DNA of 64,000 nucleotides from positions 1 to 64,000 of the forward strand of contig CAVQVR010000013.1 of assembly GCA_963717195.1 (NCBI GenBank), given 5' to 3'. The translations under genes were made by a program, and so were the position numbers. Within the stretch, counting starts at the first letter, position 1. Each line of letters starts with the position of its first letter. Positions 36,376-45,540 of this stretch are shown one piece after another. The notes beneath the pieces were generated by a model. That model made no database searches. It was not told where the DNA came from and saw only the letters and a list, made by a program, of their open reading frames with translations. This DNA comes from JACDAE01 sp963717195. Lineage in GTDB: Bacteria > Chloroflexota > Ktedonobacteria > Ktedonobacterales > Ktedonobacteraceae.

Positions 36376-36730
36376 CTACTCACTCCTCTTGTGAAAATAG
36401 TTCGTTATCTCCAGGATAAATCGAAAACAAAGAATACGGAGGACAATCAGTAACAAAAAGGTCGTGTGTTTATCGTTGAGCCGTTAAGCGGCGAACCGGG
36501 TGAGGATTACGGAAATATGGTGGGTCAAAGGAAGTTTCAAGGCTACTTCGCCCTCCTTCTTCGTTTCTTATCGGACCTTTGATGGAAATGACTTTCTACC
36601 TTGAAGTGGTCTTCCCTGCTTAATGCAGGGAAATGCCAAGAGGATACACTAAAAGCTTATCAAAAATTCTCGGCAAATTCCAGAAAAACTTGTGTCAGTG
36701 GTGTCGAGAGACTAAGTCGAGTTCTTCGAA
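36376..36730. other. Gap between decayed sugar genes
   Basis: Carries the promoter side of the minus-strand chimera and the hairpin at 36612-36632. No gene is seen. Confidence 0.4.
36612..36632. repeat. Hairpin resembling an IS200/IS605 end
   Basis: TTCCCTGC-TTAAT-GCAGGGAA, perfect 8-bp stem, followed by ATGCCAAG. Comparable in form to 33289-33309. No transposase lies nearby. Confidence 0.35.
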
Positions 36731-37057
36731 CGTCAATTTATTGTGGAAAAAGAGTATGCTGAATTGACGGGGGGACGAAGGGCGGGTTTGCTGGAAATTA
36801 ACCCCGAAGGTGGCTTCGCCATCGGACTTATTCCTCAGAAGAATTCGCTCAACGCCGTTATTCTCAATTTAAACAGCGACCTTGTTTATGCGCGGCAATG
36901 GGCCATTGCATTCAATTACCCACAGGCGATAGACCTGATAGAGGATTGCGTCAAGAAAATGTTAGAGGAGAGTGACGTTCCCAGGGAGAAAATTATCGGG
37001 GCGGGACTTGGCATGTCCGGATCCAGACCGAACAGCCGGAACTGGTCACTATCGTGA
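36731..37057 (+). pseudogene. ROK-family protein fragment
   Basis: The frame reads VEKEYAELTGGRRAGLLEIN then PEGGFAIGLIPQKNSLNAVI and EESDVPREKIIGAGLGMSG. This is the linker after the HTH and the first part of the ROK sugar-kinase/repressor fold (TGGRR…L.IN…G..IG). The HTH before it and the ROK catalytic core after GLGMSG are missing. GTG 36743 would be the only start. It is cut at about 37010, where the next gene's sequence begins in another frame. Confidence 0.6.
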
Positions 37058-37884
37058 CTCGGCCTGAGGTCCGATTGCCTCTCATCGAGCAAGCGGTCGA
37101 AGCCGGCGCATCCAGCCTGCTCATTGAAAAGCCGATGGCCTTAACTCCATCAGAGTCCAGCCGCTTGCTGGAGCTAGGTCGTGACCGTTTGATTGCGGTC
37201 AACACCCAGTACCAGTGGATGCGCCATTGGCAGCACTTCTGGCAACTTCTGGCTAACGGTGAACTGGGGCAAGTGCGGCTCCTGCGAGCCAGTACGCGCA
37301 CCAATATTCTGGAGCAAGGGCCACGTATCCTCGACCTTGCGCTGAAAGCCGCAGCGATTAGTGGGCTTCCTGCTCCTGAGTGGGTGCTGGCCGCCTGTGA
37401 TGGACAGGAACACTTCGGGGCGATGTCCGTCCCGGCGGATACAAGCGCGACCATAGGGCTGGGTGAGGCTCGATTCTATTTCAATGCCGGCCCCTCGGCG
37501 CCAGAGGTACCGGGAGAGACCGTTATCTGGTATCAACAGCAGGTTGAGATAATTGGCGACGAGGGGCGGTTGTGGGTCTCGCTCAATCAGGGCTGGAAGT
37601 TGTGGCGAGAGGGCAAGTTTGAAGGAGGTGAGACAGCGTGGCCAAAGAATGATAGCGAAGCCCAGCAGGCGCTGTTTGTCGAGCTACGCGATACTTTGCA
37701 CGGTGATGGCGAGCGGTGGCGGTCGTTTCCAACGCGCGTAGAGGTGGCAGCTCGGAACTCGGAGGTGCTGTTTGGTTGTTACGCGTCTGCGCTGAGTGAA
37801 GGGCGATTTATCTTCGATGGTGGCTGGTCGGAGGCCGTTACGCGTTGCCTCTGGTATCTTTCTTGTTTCTTCTGTATTGATTGA
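37012..37884 (+). pseudogene. Gfo/Idh/MocA oxidoreductase, 5'-truncated
   Basis: From the junction the frame reads HVRIQTEQPELVTIVTRPEV and RLPLIEQAVEAGASSLLIEK P (EKP motif), then the alpha/beta domain (LRASTRTNILEQGPRILDLA, WYQQQVEIIGDEGRLWVSLN) and a GGWSEA end. The first ~55 residues with the Rossmann dinucleotide loop are gone, so it cannot bind NAD(P) normally. GTG 37054 could start translation. The last ~15 residues are hydrophobic and unlike the family, so the 3' end may also be altered. Confidence 0.65.
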
Positions 37885-38070
37885 TATGCCTTTCGCATGA
37901 GACGATATTCAGGACTGGTGAGCCAGAGCCAGAAAAGGTGGAAAGGATGCATGTTTTCTCTCCTATCGTGTGATAGCCTATGGTACTTGCCAAATACGTT
38001 TTACAAGGCGTTTCCTGTTTTCTTTCAGGACGTGTCTCAAAATTCCAAACGGTTGAGTTCCTCATAGGCT

Positions 38071-38805
38071 CTAGCTGGCATGGACCCAGGCTGGATCGCC
38101 CCTCGAAAACAGGTGCGTGGCTACCGTGATACTCGCCGTGACGATGAGGGCGATCACAAGCGGAACGGCGATGGACACGTGTAAGATCAGCACCCCTCCA
38201 ACGAGAGCACCCAGCAACATGGCTGCCACTGCAATCAAGCGACGGCCTGCTCGCGATCCGCTACCGCCCGCGATATGACTGTCTGCAACAGTCCCGACGA
38301 TGGTCAAGGTAAGAACGGTGGTCGTCAGGTCAGGCACAGCAAGTTTACGTGCGGTGGCGTTTTGGAGTCCCATCGCGATACCCAGCATGACGATGAGGCT
38401 ATAGCTGAAACTGGCTCTCATCGGATTGGCGGAAAGTGCGGCTATCACTGCCGAGGCCGTCAGTAAGAGTGTTTGCGCCGCGCTGGCAGCGCTCAGCAGA
38501 CGCCCCCGGTGCTGGCCAAGACGCGAGCCAAGCCATCCTCCGCCGAGGGAACCGAGCATAAAGGAGCAAAGCGCCACCAGAGAGGCAGTGATCGAGAATC
38601 CAGGTGCGCCGGCCAGAGCGAATGCCAGGAAGACGACATTGCCAGTCATGTTGGCGACGAAGACGTGGCCGAGCACCAGGTAGCTGAACGCGTCGACCAG
38701 GCCAGTGACCAGCGTCATGGCGACCAGCAACGGAGGCAGCGGACCGTACTTGACGTCATCACGCGGAACAAGCGTTTGGCGAACTTCCGTGAAAAAGGTA
38801 GACAT
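38071..38805 (-). CDS. DUF1275 (YoaK-like) membrane protein
   Basis: 244 residues with about six helices. LLVAMTLVTGLVDAFSYLVL and GHVFVANMTGNVVFLAFALA form the family signature (VDA.SYL.LG..F..NMTGN). Further helices are ASLVALCSFMLGSLGGGWLG, AQTLLLTASAVIAALSA, FSYSLIVMLGIAMGLQNATA and the C-terminal pair VAAMLLGALVGGVLILHVSI and PLVIALIVTASITVATHLF. The transport substrate is unknown. ATG 38805 follows GGAGGGTTTG. Confidence 0.85.
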   Translation of the reverse strand: MSTFFTEVRQTLVPRDDVKYGPLPPLLVAMTLVTGLVDAFSYLVLGHVFVANMTGNVVFLAFALAGAPGFSITASLVALCSFMLGSLGGGWLGSRLGQHRGRLLSAASAAQTLLLTASAVIAALSANPMRASFSYSLIVMLGIAMGLQNATARKLAVPDLTTTVLTLTIVGTVADSHIAGGSGSRAGRRLIAVAAMLLGALVGGVLILHVSIAVPLVIALIVTASITVATHLFSRGDPAWVHAS

Positions 38806-38850
38806 AGAACAAACCCTCCTATCAATCGTGAAGAATAACGCTTCTCATTC

Positions 38851-39468
38851 TCATTCGCTCTTCAACGCCTGGGCGTAGCGCCAGGCGACTTCATCCCAGT
38901 TGACAACGTTCCACCACGCAGCGAGGTAGTCGGAGCGGCGGTTCTGGTACTCGAGGTAGTAGGCATGTTCCCATACATCGTTCCCCATGATGGGAGAGAG
39001 ACCATTCATCAATGGGCTATCCTGATTGGCGGTGGAGGTGACTGAGAGCGCACCGTTTGGGTAAAGCACAAGCCAGACCCAGCCTGAGCCAATGTGCCTG
39101 GTGCCGACCTCGTTGAATGCTGCCTTGAACCGGTCGAATGAGCCAAATGCCCGATCGATGGCACTGGCAAGTTCGCCGACCGGCTGTCCTCCTCCGTTGG
39201 GTTTCATAGTCTGCCAGAACAGCGAGTGATTCGCATGGCCACCCGCATTGTTTTGCACCGTCGTGCGAATGGTCTTGGGAACCCTGCTGATCTGCCGCAG
39301 CAGGTCGTCCATACTTATGCTGGCAAACGAAGTGTTTTGTACGGCGTTGTTCAGGTTGCTGACATAGGCGGCATGGTGCTTATCGTGATGCAGATACATC
39401 GTCTGTGTATCGATATAGGGCTCCAGCGCACTGTAGTCATACGGCAAAGGTGGTAATTCAAATGTCAT
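38851..39468 (-). CDS. sodA: Superoxide dismutase, Fe/Mn family
   Basis: 205 residues, MTFELPPLPYDYSALEPYID then the metal ligand region QTMYLHHDKHHAAYVSNLNN (first His), GGHANHSLFWQTMKPNGGGQ (second His) and IMGNDVWEHAYYLEYQNRRS (Asp and third His). It converts superoxide to peroxide and oxygen in the cytoplasm. GGHANHSLFW with the later DVWEHAYY is usual for Mn or cambialistic enzymes, but metal choice is not certain. GAGGTG precedes ATG 39468; the longer frame to 39675 has no family support. It is on the same strand as the XRE-NB-ARC-WD40 gene, 203 bases downstream of it. Confidence 0.92.
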   Translation of the reverse strand: MTFELPPLPYDYSALEPYIDTQTMYLHHDKHHAAYVSNLNNAVQNTSFASISMDDLLRQISRVPKTIRTTVQNNAGGHANHSLFWQTMKPNGGGQPVGELASAIDRAFGSFDRFKAAFNEVGTRHIGSGWVWLVLYPNGALSVTSTANQDSPLMNGLSPIMGNDVWEHAYYLEYQNRRSDYLAAWWNVVNWDEVAWRYAQALKSE

Positions 39469-39671
39469 TCTTTTCACCTCACTAGCTTTTCTTGCGAACG
39501 TGAGTTCTCTCTTTCTCAATGAAAAGTATAGCAAATCTGTCCTGGAGAAGTCAGTCTCCATCAGATGGCATCTCAGTTCCACCTGGTTCTCGTTGAGGAT
39601 GGTATGGAAGAAGAGGTTGTCACGCTTCTTTGAAAAATATGCGCGGCGGAGGGTCTCGCACGGTGGAGGGG

Positions 39672-42600
39672 TCACACGTGGGGAACCGGCTGGATACGTA
39701 CATCCTCTCTCGCACCCAAAGCGCGTAACGTCGCCTTTTGCGCCTCGGATACCCCCCTCATCCCTGTGATATCGAGCCGCTCGTAGGGACGGTCGCGCCG
39801 CAGTGTGCGCAGATACTCGCCACGTTCCAGGCTCCAGAGCGTGATGGCCCCGTCGTCACTGCAACTGGCTAGTATGCTCCCATCTGGACTGACCTTGAGC
39901 GCCTGTACCACTCCCTGATGTGCCTCTTGCATCCGCACGCACTCCCCGCTGTGTATCTCCCACCAGCGTAGCACACCATCACTGCCTCCACTGACCAGCA
40001 GGTCTCCCTTCCGGTCCCAGGCTACTGCGGAGACCGTCCCTGGATGTCCTTCGAAGGTTCGCAGGCGTGCTCCACTCTGCGTCTCCCACAAGAAGAGCTC
40101 CCCGCTCTCCCTTCCGCTGCTCCCAGAAGCCAGCCGCGTTCCATCGACGTTCCAGGTCATGCTCGTAACCGCTCCGTGATGTCTCTGCATCCGTTGGAGC
40201 AGCGTACCATCGGAGGCGTCCCACACATACACGTATCCATCATCGCCCCCGCCAACCAACCTCGTGCCGTCCGGACTCCACGACACGTGGCGTATCCAGG
40301 TCTGTGCTTCATGGCCGATCCACCGGTGCCGATGCGCGTTCATCTCCCATATCAATACCCCATGCAGATACGTTCCGCTGGCCAGACGTTGCCCGTCCGG
40401 GTTCCATGCTGCACCGGAGAAGAAGGTATTGGGATCGTCTGGGTCCTGCTGCCGTTCAACGCAGGCTCCCGTGGTTGGGTTCCAGAGAGAGATGACATCG
40501 TCCCAGGCACTACTCGCCAGCCACCGTCCATCAGGACTCCATCCAACCCCAGACACAACCCCGCGATGTCCGTACAACACCCTGGGTTGCGTCTTACCTG
40601 CCACATCCCAGATCGTGACCAGCATGTCGGTCCCGCCGCTGACCAGTTGTCTGCCATCAGGACTCCAGTCGACGTCAAGGAGAGAGGCTGTATAGCCCTG
40701 CATGACGCGCACACATTGCCTGCTGACAAGGTCCCACAGGCGCAGCGAGCCATCGTCGCTGCCGCTGAGCAGGTGGGCACTGTCGGGCGTGAAGGCCAGG
40801 CTGTACACCTCTGCGGTATGCCCTTGCAGCACCACACGGGCGCGAGCGTGTTGGGTATCCCACAAGCAGATCATTGTGTCGCGGCTGCTACTGGCCAGCG
40901 TGCTCCCATCAGGACTCCATGCCAGGGATTGTATCCGATCAGTATGTCCTGTCCATGTCTGGCGCAGGTTTCCGCTGGCAAGTTCCCACAGTTTGATCGC
41001 CAGGTCCCAGCTCGCGCTAGCCAGGACACTGCCGTCAGGGGCAAAAGCCAGTCCGATTATCCAGTCGGTATGTCCCGCGATGGTAGCGATGCAGGGAGCT
41101 GGTTGGCCCTTGTGCATCTCCCACACCCGAATACTGCCTCCTATGTCACCGGTCGCGAGCTGATGCCCGTTCGGACTCCAGGCGATCGCGCATACCGGAT
41201 CAGGATGCGACAGCGTTTCGAGATGCGTTCCCTGCCGGGGATCCCAGAGCTGGACGGTCGCGTCAGTCCCACTACTGGCGAGCTGGCTTCCATCGGGAGC
41301 AAAAGCCACTCTATTGATATTGTTCGTATGCCATCCGGTCCAGAGCAAGGCACCGCTCTCCAGGTCCCACACCTTGATGCTGCCATCATGACTTCCCGTG
41401 GCCAGCGTGCGTCCATCCGGACTGAACGCGAGGCTCCATACCATGCCATTGTGTGCCTGCCAGACCCTGTGCAGGGTCTGGCCTCTTGCTTCCCAAACCC
41501 GCACTTCCCCCTGCTTGCCGACAGCAGCCCAGTACTGCCCATTGGGGCTTATGTCAACCGCTAAGATAGCATCAAAGGTCTCGGTAAAGAGGCTGTCGCG
41601 GATCAGTGCCCCAGAAAGATTGGCATCTTGCATCTCGATCCCTTGCAGATACACTCCGCGCAGCACCAGTCGCGACAAATCCAGACCACGCAGATTCCCG
41701 CGCAGAACGCGCAGCAGCGTCACCAGGTTCGCAGGTCCGTACCCCTGAGCATCCTCGTTCCATGCACGTACCTGGTCGAGGAGGATGCGCAAGCGTTCCT
41801 CCACGGCGGTGTGCCCACGAGAGGCGCTTTGCAGGCGTGCGAGCAGCGGAGCCACGAGCAGTCGTTCCTGAGTCTGCCGCACGTTTTCGCCAGCCTGGGC
41901 CTGGCAGAGCCCATACTGCAGGAGGTGCAAGAGCTGGCCGCGCTCAATCTCGTCGCTGGCCTGAGCGACCAGGTACGTGGTCACGTATTCCAGTACGACC
42001 GAATGCAGCGTGAAGCTGCCCGGTCGCTGGTCGCGCTCAATGAGCGAACGCCGACGGAGTCCATCCACAGCTTCGAGCACCTGACCCATCGGGAGCGTTT
42101 CTCTCAACAGGGCACTCAGCTCCTCCAGGCTCACTGGCTCACGCACAATCGTGAGCCACAGGAGCAGCGTCCGCTCTCGATCCGAGAGTCGTGCGAATTG
42201 CTCATCCAGCAGGTCCGCAATGCTGCCGAAGACCACGGTTCCCTGGGTCAGGAAGGGACCAATGTCACCGCCGAAGAGATCTGCAATGATCTCGGCAACG
42301 ATCTTAAGGGCCAATGGATTCCCCACGTATAATTCAATCAAGCGAGTTCGCGCGTCCTGAGATCCGACCAGTTCATGCTCGGCCAGTATGTGTTCGCAAG
42401 CGGCAGCCTCCAACTCCACCAGGCGCAGCGAACGCACGGGGCCGCGACTACTTTCAAGCGTCCGCAATTCGGCTGTTTTCTCCCGCGAGGTCAACAGCAG
42501 ACAACTCTGGTGTGCTGTTTCGGCGACTCTGCGCAGCAGCCGTGCATAGCCCTCGTAGCCCGCACGCAGATGGCCCCGCACATCGCCTTCCAGGAGCAGG

Positions 42601-43355
42601 CTTTCCAGGTTGTCAAGCACCAGCAACACCCGCTGCTCCCTCAAGTGCTCTAGCAGGAGACCGAGGCGTTGTTCGAGGTCAACAGGCTCAAGATGCAATG
42701 GATGCGGAGCGAGGGCCCGCAAGCACTCCTCCACAAGTGTTTCGCAAGCAGGGACGTCACGCAGTGAGCGAAAGATCACCACCTGGAAATGGACTGCCAT
42801 GCGCCGCATAGCGCTGGTGACCAGTGCCGATTTGCCAATACCGCCCATACCCAGCACACTCACCACGCGGCAGCGTTCTCGCACCACCCACTGAGCAACA
42901 GTGGCCAGTTCTCCCTCGCGCCCGTAGAAACTTGGCACATCAAGCGCCTCACCCCACAGCACCCGTGGCCCACCAGCAGGGGCTGCATCGCTGGTTATCT
43001 CGGTCGAGACTGAGGGCGGCACCATGCGCTCCAAGAGGGGCTGTCGCTGGCTCAGCAAGGTGGAGAGCCAGGACTCATCGAGCAGCACTTTCTGGTGAGA
43101 CGCTTTCCAGAAGGCACGGATCTCCTCTTCCTCGTTCCCGGCACGAAAGGCTTGCTGTCTGGCAGCGAAGGCGAGCAACGCTTTGAGGTGCCCGGCCTTG
43201 GGATATGCGCTGCCAGCCTCCCACTTCCCTACGGCCCGACGAGAGATACCCAGCAACTCGGCCAGGGCCGCCTGGGTCAGCCCGATGGAGGTGCGCAAGG
43301 TGAGCATGGCTTGTCCAAAGGCATAGTCTGACTCATCATAGGTGGGTCGTGTCAT
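39672..43355 (-). CDS. XRE-NB-ARC-pentapeptide-WD40 STAND protein
   Basis: 1227 residues. The N-terminal XRE helix-turn-helix (LRTSIGLTQAALAELLGISR RAVGKWEAG, ~22-50) is followed by an NB-ARC NTPase (VVSVLGMGGIGKSALVTSAM P-loop ~165, RVLLVLDNLESLL Walker B, SCLLLTSREK, GNPLALKIVAE). Then come a helical region, a short pentapeptide-like stretch (NLRGLDLSRLVLRGVYLQGI EMQDANLSGALIRDSLF), and about thirteen WD40 repeats (VWSLAFSPDGRTLATGSHDG SIKVWDLESGAL and similar) forming two propellers. This layout is common in filamentous Chloroflexi and cyanobacteria and suggests a signal-responsive DNA-binding or scaffold protein; the ligand is unknown. AAAGGAG before ATG 43355 fixes the start. There are no frameshifts in 3.7 kb. 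Confidence 0.9.
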   Translation of the reverse strand: MTRPTYDESDYAFGQAMLTLRTSIGLTQAALAELLGISRRAVGKWEAGSAYPKAGHLKALLAFAARQQAFRAGNEEEEIRAFWKASHQKVLLDESWLSTLLSQRQPLLERMVPPSVSTEITSDAAPAGGPRVLWGEALDVPSFYGREGELATVAQWVVRERCRVVSVLGMGGIGKSALVTSAMRRMAVHFQVVIFRSLRDVPACETLVEECLRALAPHPLHLEPVDLEQRLGLLLEHLREQRVLLVLDNLESLLLEGDVRGHLRAGYEGYARLLRRVAETAHQSCLLLTSREKTAELRTLESSRGPVRSLRLVELEAAACEHILAEHELVGSQDARTRLIELYVGNPLALKIVAEIIADLFGGDIGPFLTQGTVVFGSIADLLDEQFARLSDRERTLLLWLTIVREPVSLEELSALLRETLPMGQVLEAVDGLRRRSLIERDQRPGSFTLHSVVLEYVTTYLVAQASDEIERGQLLHLLQYGLCQAQAGENVRQTQERLLVAPLLARLQSASRGHTAVEERLRILLDQVRAWNEDAQGYGPANLVTLLRVLRGNLRGLDLSRLVLRGVYLQGIEMQDANLSGALIRDSLFTETFDAILAVDISPNGQYWAAVGKQGEVRVWEARGQTLHRVWQAHNGMVWSLAFSPDGRTLATGSHDGSIKVWDLESGALLWTGWHTNNINRVAFAPDGSQLASSGTDATVQLWDPRQGTHLETLSHPDPVCAIAWSPNGHQLATGDIGGSIRVWEMHKGQPAPCIATIAGHTDWIIGLAFAPDGSVLASASWDLAIKLWELASGNLRQTWTGHTDRIQSLAWSPDGSTLASSSRDTMICLWDTQHARARVVLQGHTAEVYSLAFTPDSAHLLSGSDDGSLRLWDLVSRQCVRVMQGYTASLLDVDWSPDGRQLVSGGTDMLVTIWDVAGKTQPRVLYGHRGVVSGVGWSPDGRWLASSAWDDVISLWNPTTGACVERQQDPDDPNTFFSGAAWNPDGQRLASGTYLHGVLIWEMNAHRHRWIGHEAQTWIRHVSWSPDGTRLVGGGDDGYVYVWDASDGTLLQRMQRHHGAVTSMTWNVDGTRLASGSSGRESGELFLWETQSGARLRTFEGHPGTVSAVAWDRKGDLLVSGGSDGVLRWWEIHSGECVRMQEAHQGVVQALKVSPDGSILASCSDDGAITLWSLERGEYLRTLRRDRPYERLDITGMRGVSEAQKATLRALGAREDVRIQPVPHV

Positions 43356-43629
43356 ACGCACGCTCCTTTCGTTCCAGGAAACCCAGGAAGCGATATCAGC
43401 AATGGGGAAGTGAGGGGAACTGGCATGGTATCTGCTGGACACTGATTTCCATCCCTATTCCCGGTATACTTCTCTGTGTTGGATGCACTTCCGGTGGGTC
43501 CACGTTTACCAAGGAGGTCTGAGGCAACGGCTAGAAATCCCAGACACTTCCTCTTACTTCATCTTTTATCATAGCAGATTTGCTGACGGATGACGAATGC
43601 TCTCGCCGAGCACGTAGTATGAAAGAGAC

Positions 43630-44544
43630 ATGGTGATGGAGAAAGAAAACAACACACGGAAACCGACTATTGGATTTATCGGGATGGGTCATATGGGCAG
43701 TCATATGGCTCAGAGACTGCTCGACTTCGGGTATCAACTGACCGTGTATGACCGTACTTATGAAAAGGCGAAGGCGCTAGGGGGACAGGGAGCGCACGTT
43801 GTCCACACGCCCAGAGAACTGGCGGCAGACTGCCAGATAGTGATAGTTTGCGTGACAGATGATCGTGCCCAGGAAGAAGTGGTGTTCGGTCCTGAAGGCG
43901 CACTTGCCGGAGTACACAGTGATTTTGTCGTGATCGATCTGAGTACGGTTTCTCCAGCCGCTTCGCGTCGCCTCTACCAGGCAGCGAAGGAGAAAAATGT
44001 TCCGATGATTGATGCCGCCGTATCGGGCAGTGTACCACAGGTGGATCAGGGCGATCTGGTCATCTTCGTTGGCGGCGACCAGAGGACGTTTGAGTTGTGC
44101 AAACCCATTCTGGATGTTCTGGGCCAAAAGAGCTTTTATACGGGGACAAGTGGGATGGGGACCACGATGAAACTGGTGGTGAACACACTGCTCGGACTGG
44201 GGATGCAAGCCCTGGCTGAAGCGATCGCTCTAGGTGAAAAGGCCGGGGTAGAGAAAGGGTTGCTGCTGGATATCCTGGGGCAGACTGCGGTCCTCACCCC
44301 TGGCCAGAAGTCCAAACTTGACAATGTCAGGCATGAGCAGTATCCAACCACCTTTGCCCTCTCGCTGATGCACAAAGATTTTAGCCTGGTGTTGAGCGAG
44401 GCGTATGCTCTGTCCGTGCCCATGCCGGCAACCGCGGCTGCCCAGCAAATGTATACCGCTGCCACAGCAAAGGGGATGGGCGAGGATTTTTCCACGATGA
44501 TCAAATTCATGGTGGAACTGGCCGGAGTATCTACACATTTATAG
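43630..44544 (+). CDS. NAD(P)-dependent 3-hydroxyisobutyrate dehydrogenase-family protein
   Basis: 304 residues. Rossmann start PTIGFIGMGHMGSHMAQRLL (GxGxMGxxMA, ~10-30), then VVIDLSTVSPAASRRLYQAA, the substrate motif IDAAVSGSVPQVDQGDLVIF VGG, the catalytic Lys in GMGTTMKLVVNTLLGLGMQA (~175), and KDFSLVLSEAYALSVPMPAT. Relatives oxidise 3-hydroxyisobutyrate, tartronate semialdehyde, 6-phosphogluconate and other beta-hydroxyacids. First gene of a same-strand run with an SDR 39 bases on, then transporter, ligase, acyltransferase and esterase. ATG 43630 or 43636 can start it. The exact substrate is unclear. Confidence 0.85.
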   Translation: MVMEKENNTRKPTIGFIGMGHMGSHMAQRLLDFGYQLTVYDRTYEKAKALGGQGAHVVHTPRELAADCQIVIVCVTDDRAQEEVVFGPEGALAGVHSDFVVIDLSTVSPAASRRLYQAAKEKNVPMIDAAVSGSVPQVDQGDLVIFVGGDQRTFELCKPILDVLGQKSFYTGTSGMGTTMKLVVNTLLGLGMQALAEAIALGEKAGVEKGLLLDILGQTAVLTPGQKSKLDNVRHEQYPTTFALSLMHKDFSLVLSEAYALSVPMPATAAAQQMYTAATAKGMGEDFSTMIKFMVELAGVSTHL

Positions 44545-44583
44545 GAATCGCTGAACATTGAATACAGAAAGGAATTGCGAGAT

Positions 44584-45318
44584 ATGAGTCAGAGATTAGC
44601 AGGATCTGTTTGTATGATTACAGGAGCCAGCGCAGGGATAGGCAGAGCCAGTGCCCTGGCGCTTGCCAGAGAAGGAGCCAGTCTCGTTCTGGTTGCGCGT
44701 CGGAAGCCCCGCCTCGACGAACTGGTGGAGTTGGTCCACTCTGTCGGTGGCCAGGCCATCGCCGTGGTCGGGGATGTCCGTGAGGAGGAGACGGCCCTGC
44801 GTGCCATGCAGGTAGCAAAAGAGCACTTCGGAGCTTTGCACATCCTGCTGAACAATGCGGGTATGGGAAACTATAAACCACTCATCGAGACCAGCGCCGA
44901 GGAATACGATGAGCTGATAGACACCAATATGCGCTCAACGTTTCTCTTCACCCGCCACGCCGTTCCCTTGATGACGGCGCAGCGATCGGGCGCGATCTTG
45001 ATGCTTTCATCCATGGCTGGCAAATATGGCTTTGCGGGTGAAGCCATATACTGCGCCTCGAAATTTGCGCAGGTGGGCTTCGCGCAAGCATTGGACAAAG
45101 AATTGCGTCCGTATGGGATCAAGGTCGGGGTGATTTGCCCCGGTGGGGTCAAGACGGAATTCGCGTTGGGGAAAGGGCGAACAGCAGAAGGGGTCGCACA
45201 ATCAGGGATGCTTGACCCGGAAGATGTGGCAGAAGCAGTCCTGCTGGCCTGCACCCAGCCTGCTCACGGGCGTATCATAGAAATTCAGATGCGTCCTATG
45301 GTGGAACCGCTCTCCTGA
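44584..45318 (+). CDS. Short-chain dehydrogenase/reductase
   Basis: 244 residues, classical SDR. GSVCMITGASAGIGRASALA (TGxxxGxG), ILLNNAGMGNYKPLIE (NNAG), MLSSMAGKYGFAGEAIYCAS KFAQVGFAQALDKEL with the Ser-Tyr-Lys triad (S~142, Y157, K161), and GVICPGGVKTEFALGKG. NAD(P)H-dependent reduction or oxidation of a carbonyl/alcohol. ATG 44584 after AAAGGAATTG is chosen over TTG 44575. It is 39 bases after the HIBADH-type gene, so probably the same transcript. Confidence 0.88.
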   Translation: MSQRLAGSVCMITGASAGIGRASALALAREGASLVLVARRKPRLDELVELVHSVGGQAIAVVGDVREEETALRAMQVAKEHFGALHILLNNAGMGNYKPLIETSAEEYDELIDTNMRSTFLFTRHAVPLMTAQRSGAILMLSSMAGKYGFAGEAIYCASKFAQVGFAQALDKELRPYGIKVGVICPGGVKTEFALGKGRTAEGVAQSGMLDPEDVAEAVLLACTQPAHGRIIEIQMRPMVEPLS

Positions 45319-45354
45319 AATCCTGTATTGCTTCGCCAAGAATGGACTTGAAAC

Positions 45355-45416
45355 GATTTTGGGGCGTTGAAGAAGAGAAATTTCTTCCAGGGCATGAATA
45401 TCCTTTGGCAGGATCA
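45355..45416 (+). repeat. Partial third copy of the structured repeat (5' part only)
   Basis: GTTGAAGAAGAGAAATTTCT then TCCAG matches the start of copy 2 at ~31550 base for base, and reads the same protein motif VEEEKFLPG.EYP. The stem, hairpin and tRNA-like parts are missing; an 80-bp palindrome begins where homology ends. Confidence 0.6.
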
Positions 45417-45496
45417 GGAGTAGGGGCGTCACCATGTGTGCGCCCGCAAACCCTATCCATGAGCACAGGGCGTACGCATGGTGACGCCCCTACTCC
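45417..45496. repeat. 80-bp palindromic element with perfect 20-bp arms
   Basis: GGAGTAGGGGCGTCACCATG at 45417-45436 is the exact reverse complement of 45477-45496. The inner bases TGTGCGCCC and GGGCGTACG nearly pair as well. It resembles intergenic REP/MITE palindromes beginning GTAGGGGCG seen in cyanobacteria and Chloroflexi. It separates the SDR from the transporter gene. Confidence 0.75.
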
Positions 45497-45540
45497 ATCG
45501 GTTTAAGAAGACCTCTAATTATCAAAGAAAGCAATCTATC

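Noticed and set aside
40044..41564. 506-codon plus-strand frame inside the WD40 region
   Set aside because: Created by the repetitive WD40 coding on the other strand; the composition is proline- and serine-rich without any fold signature.
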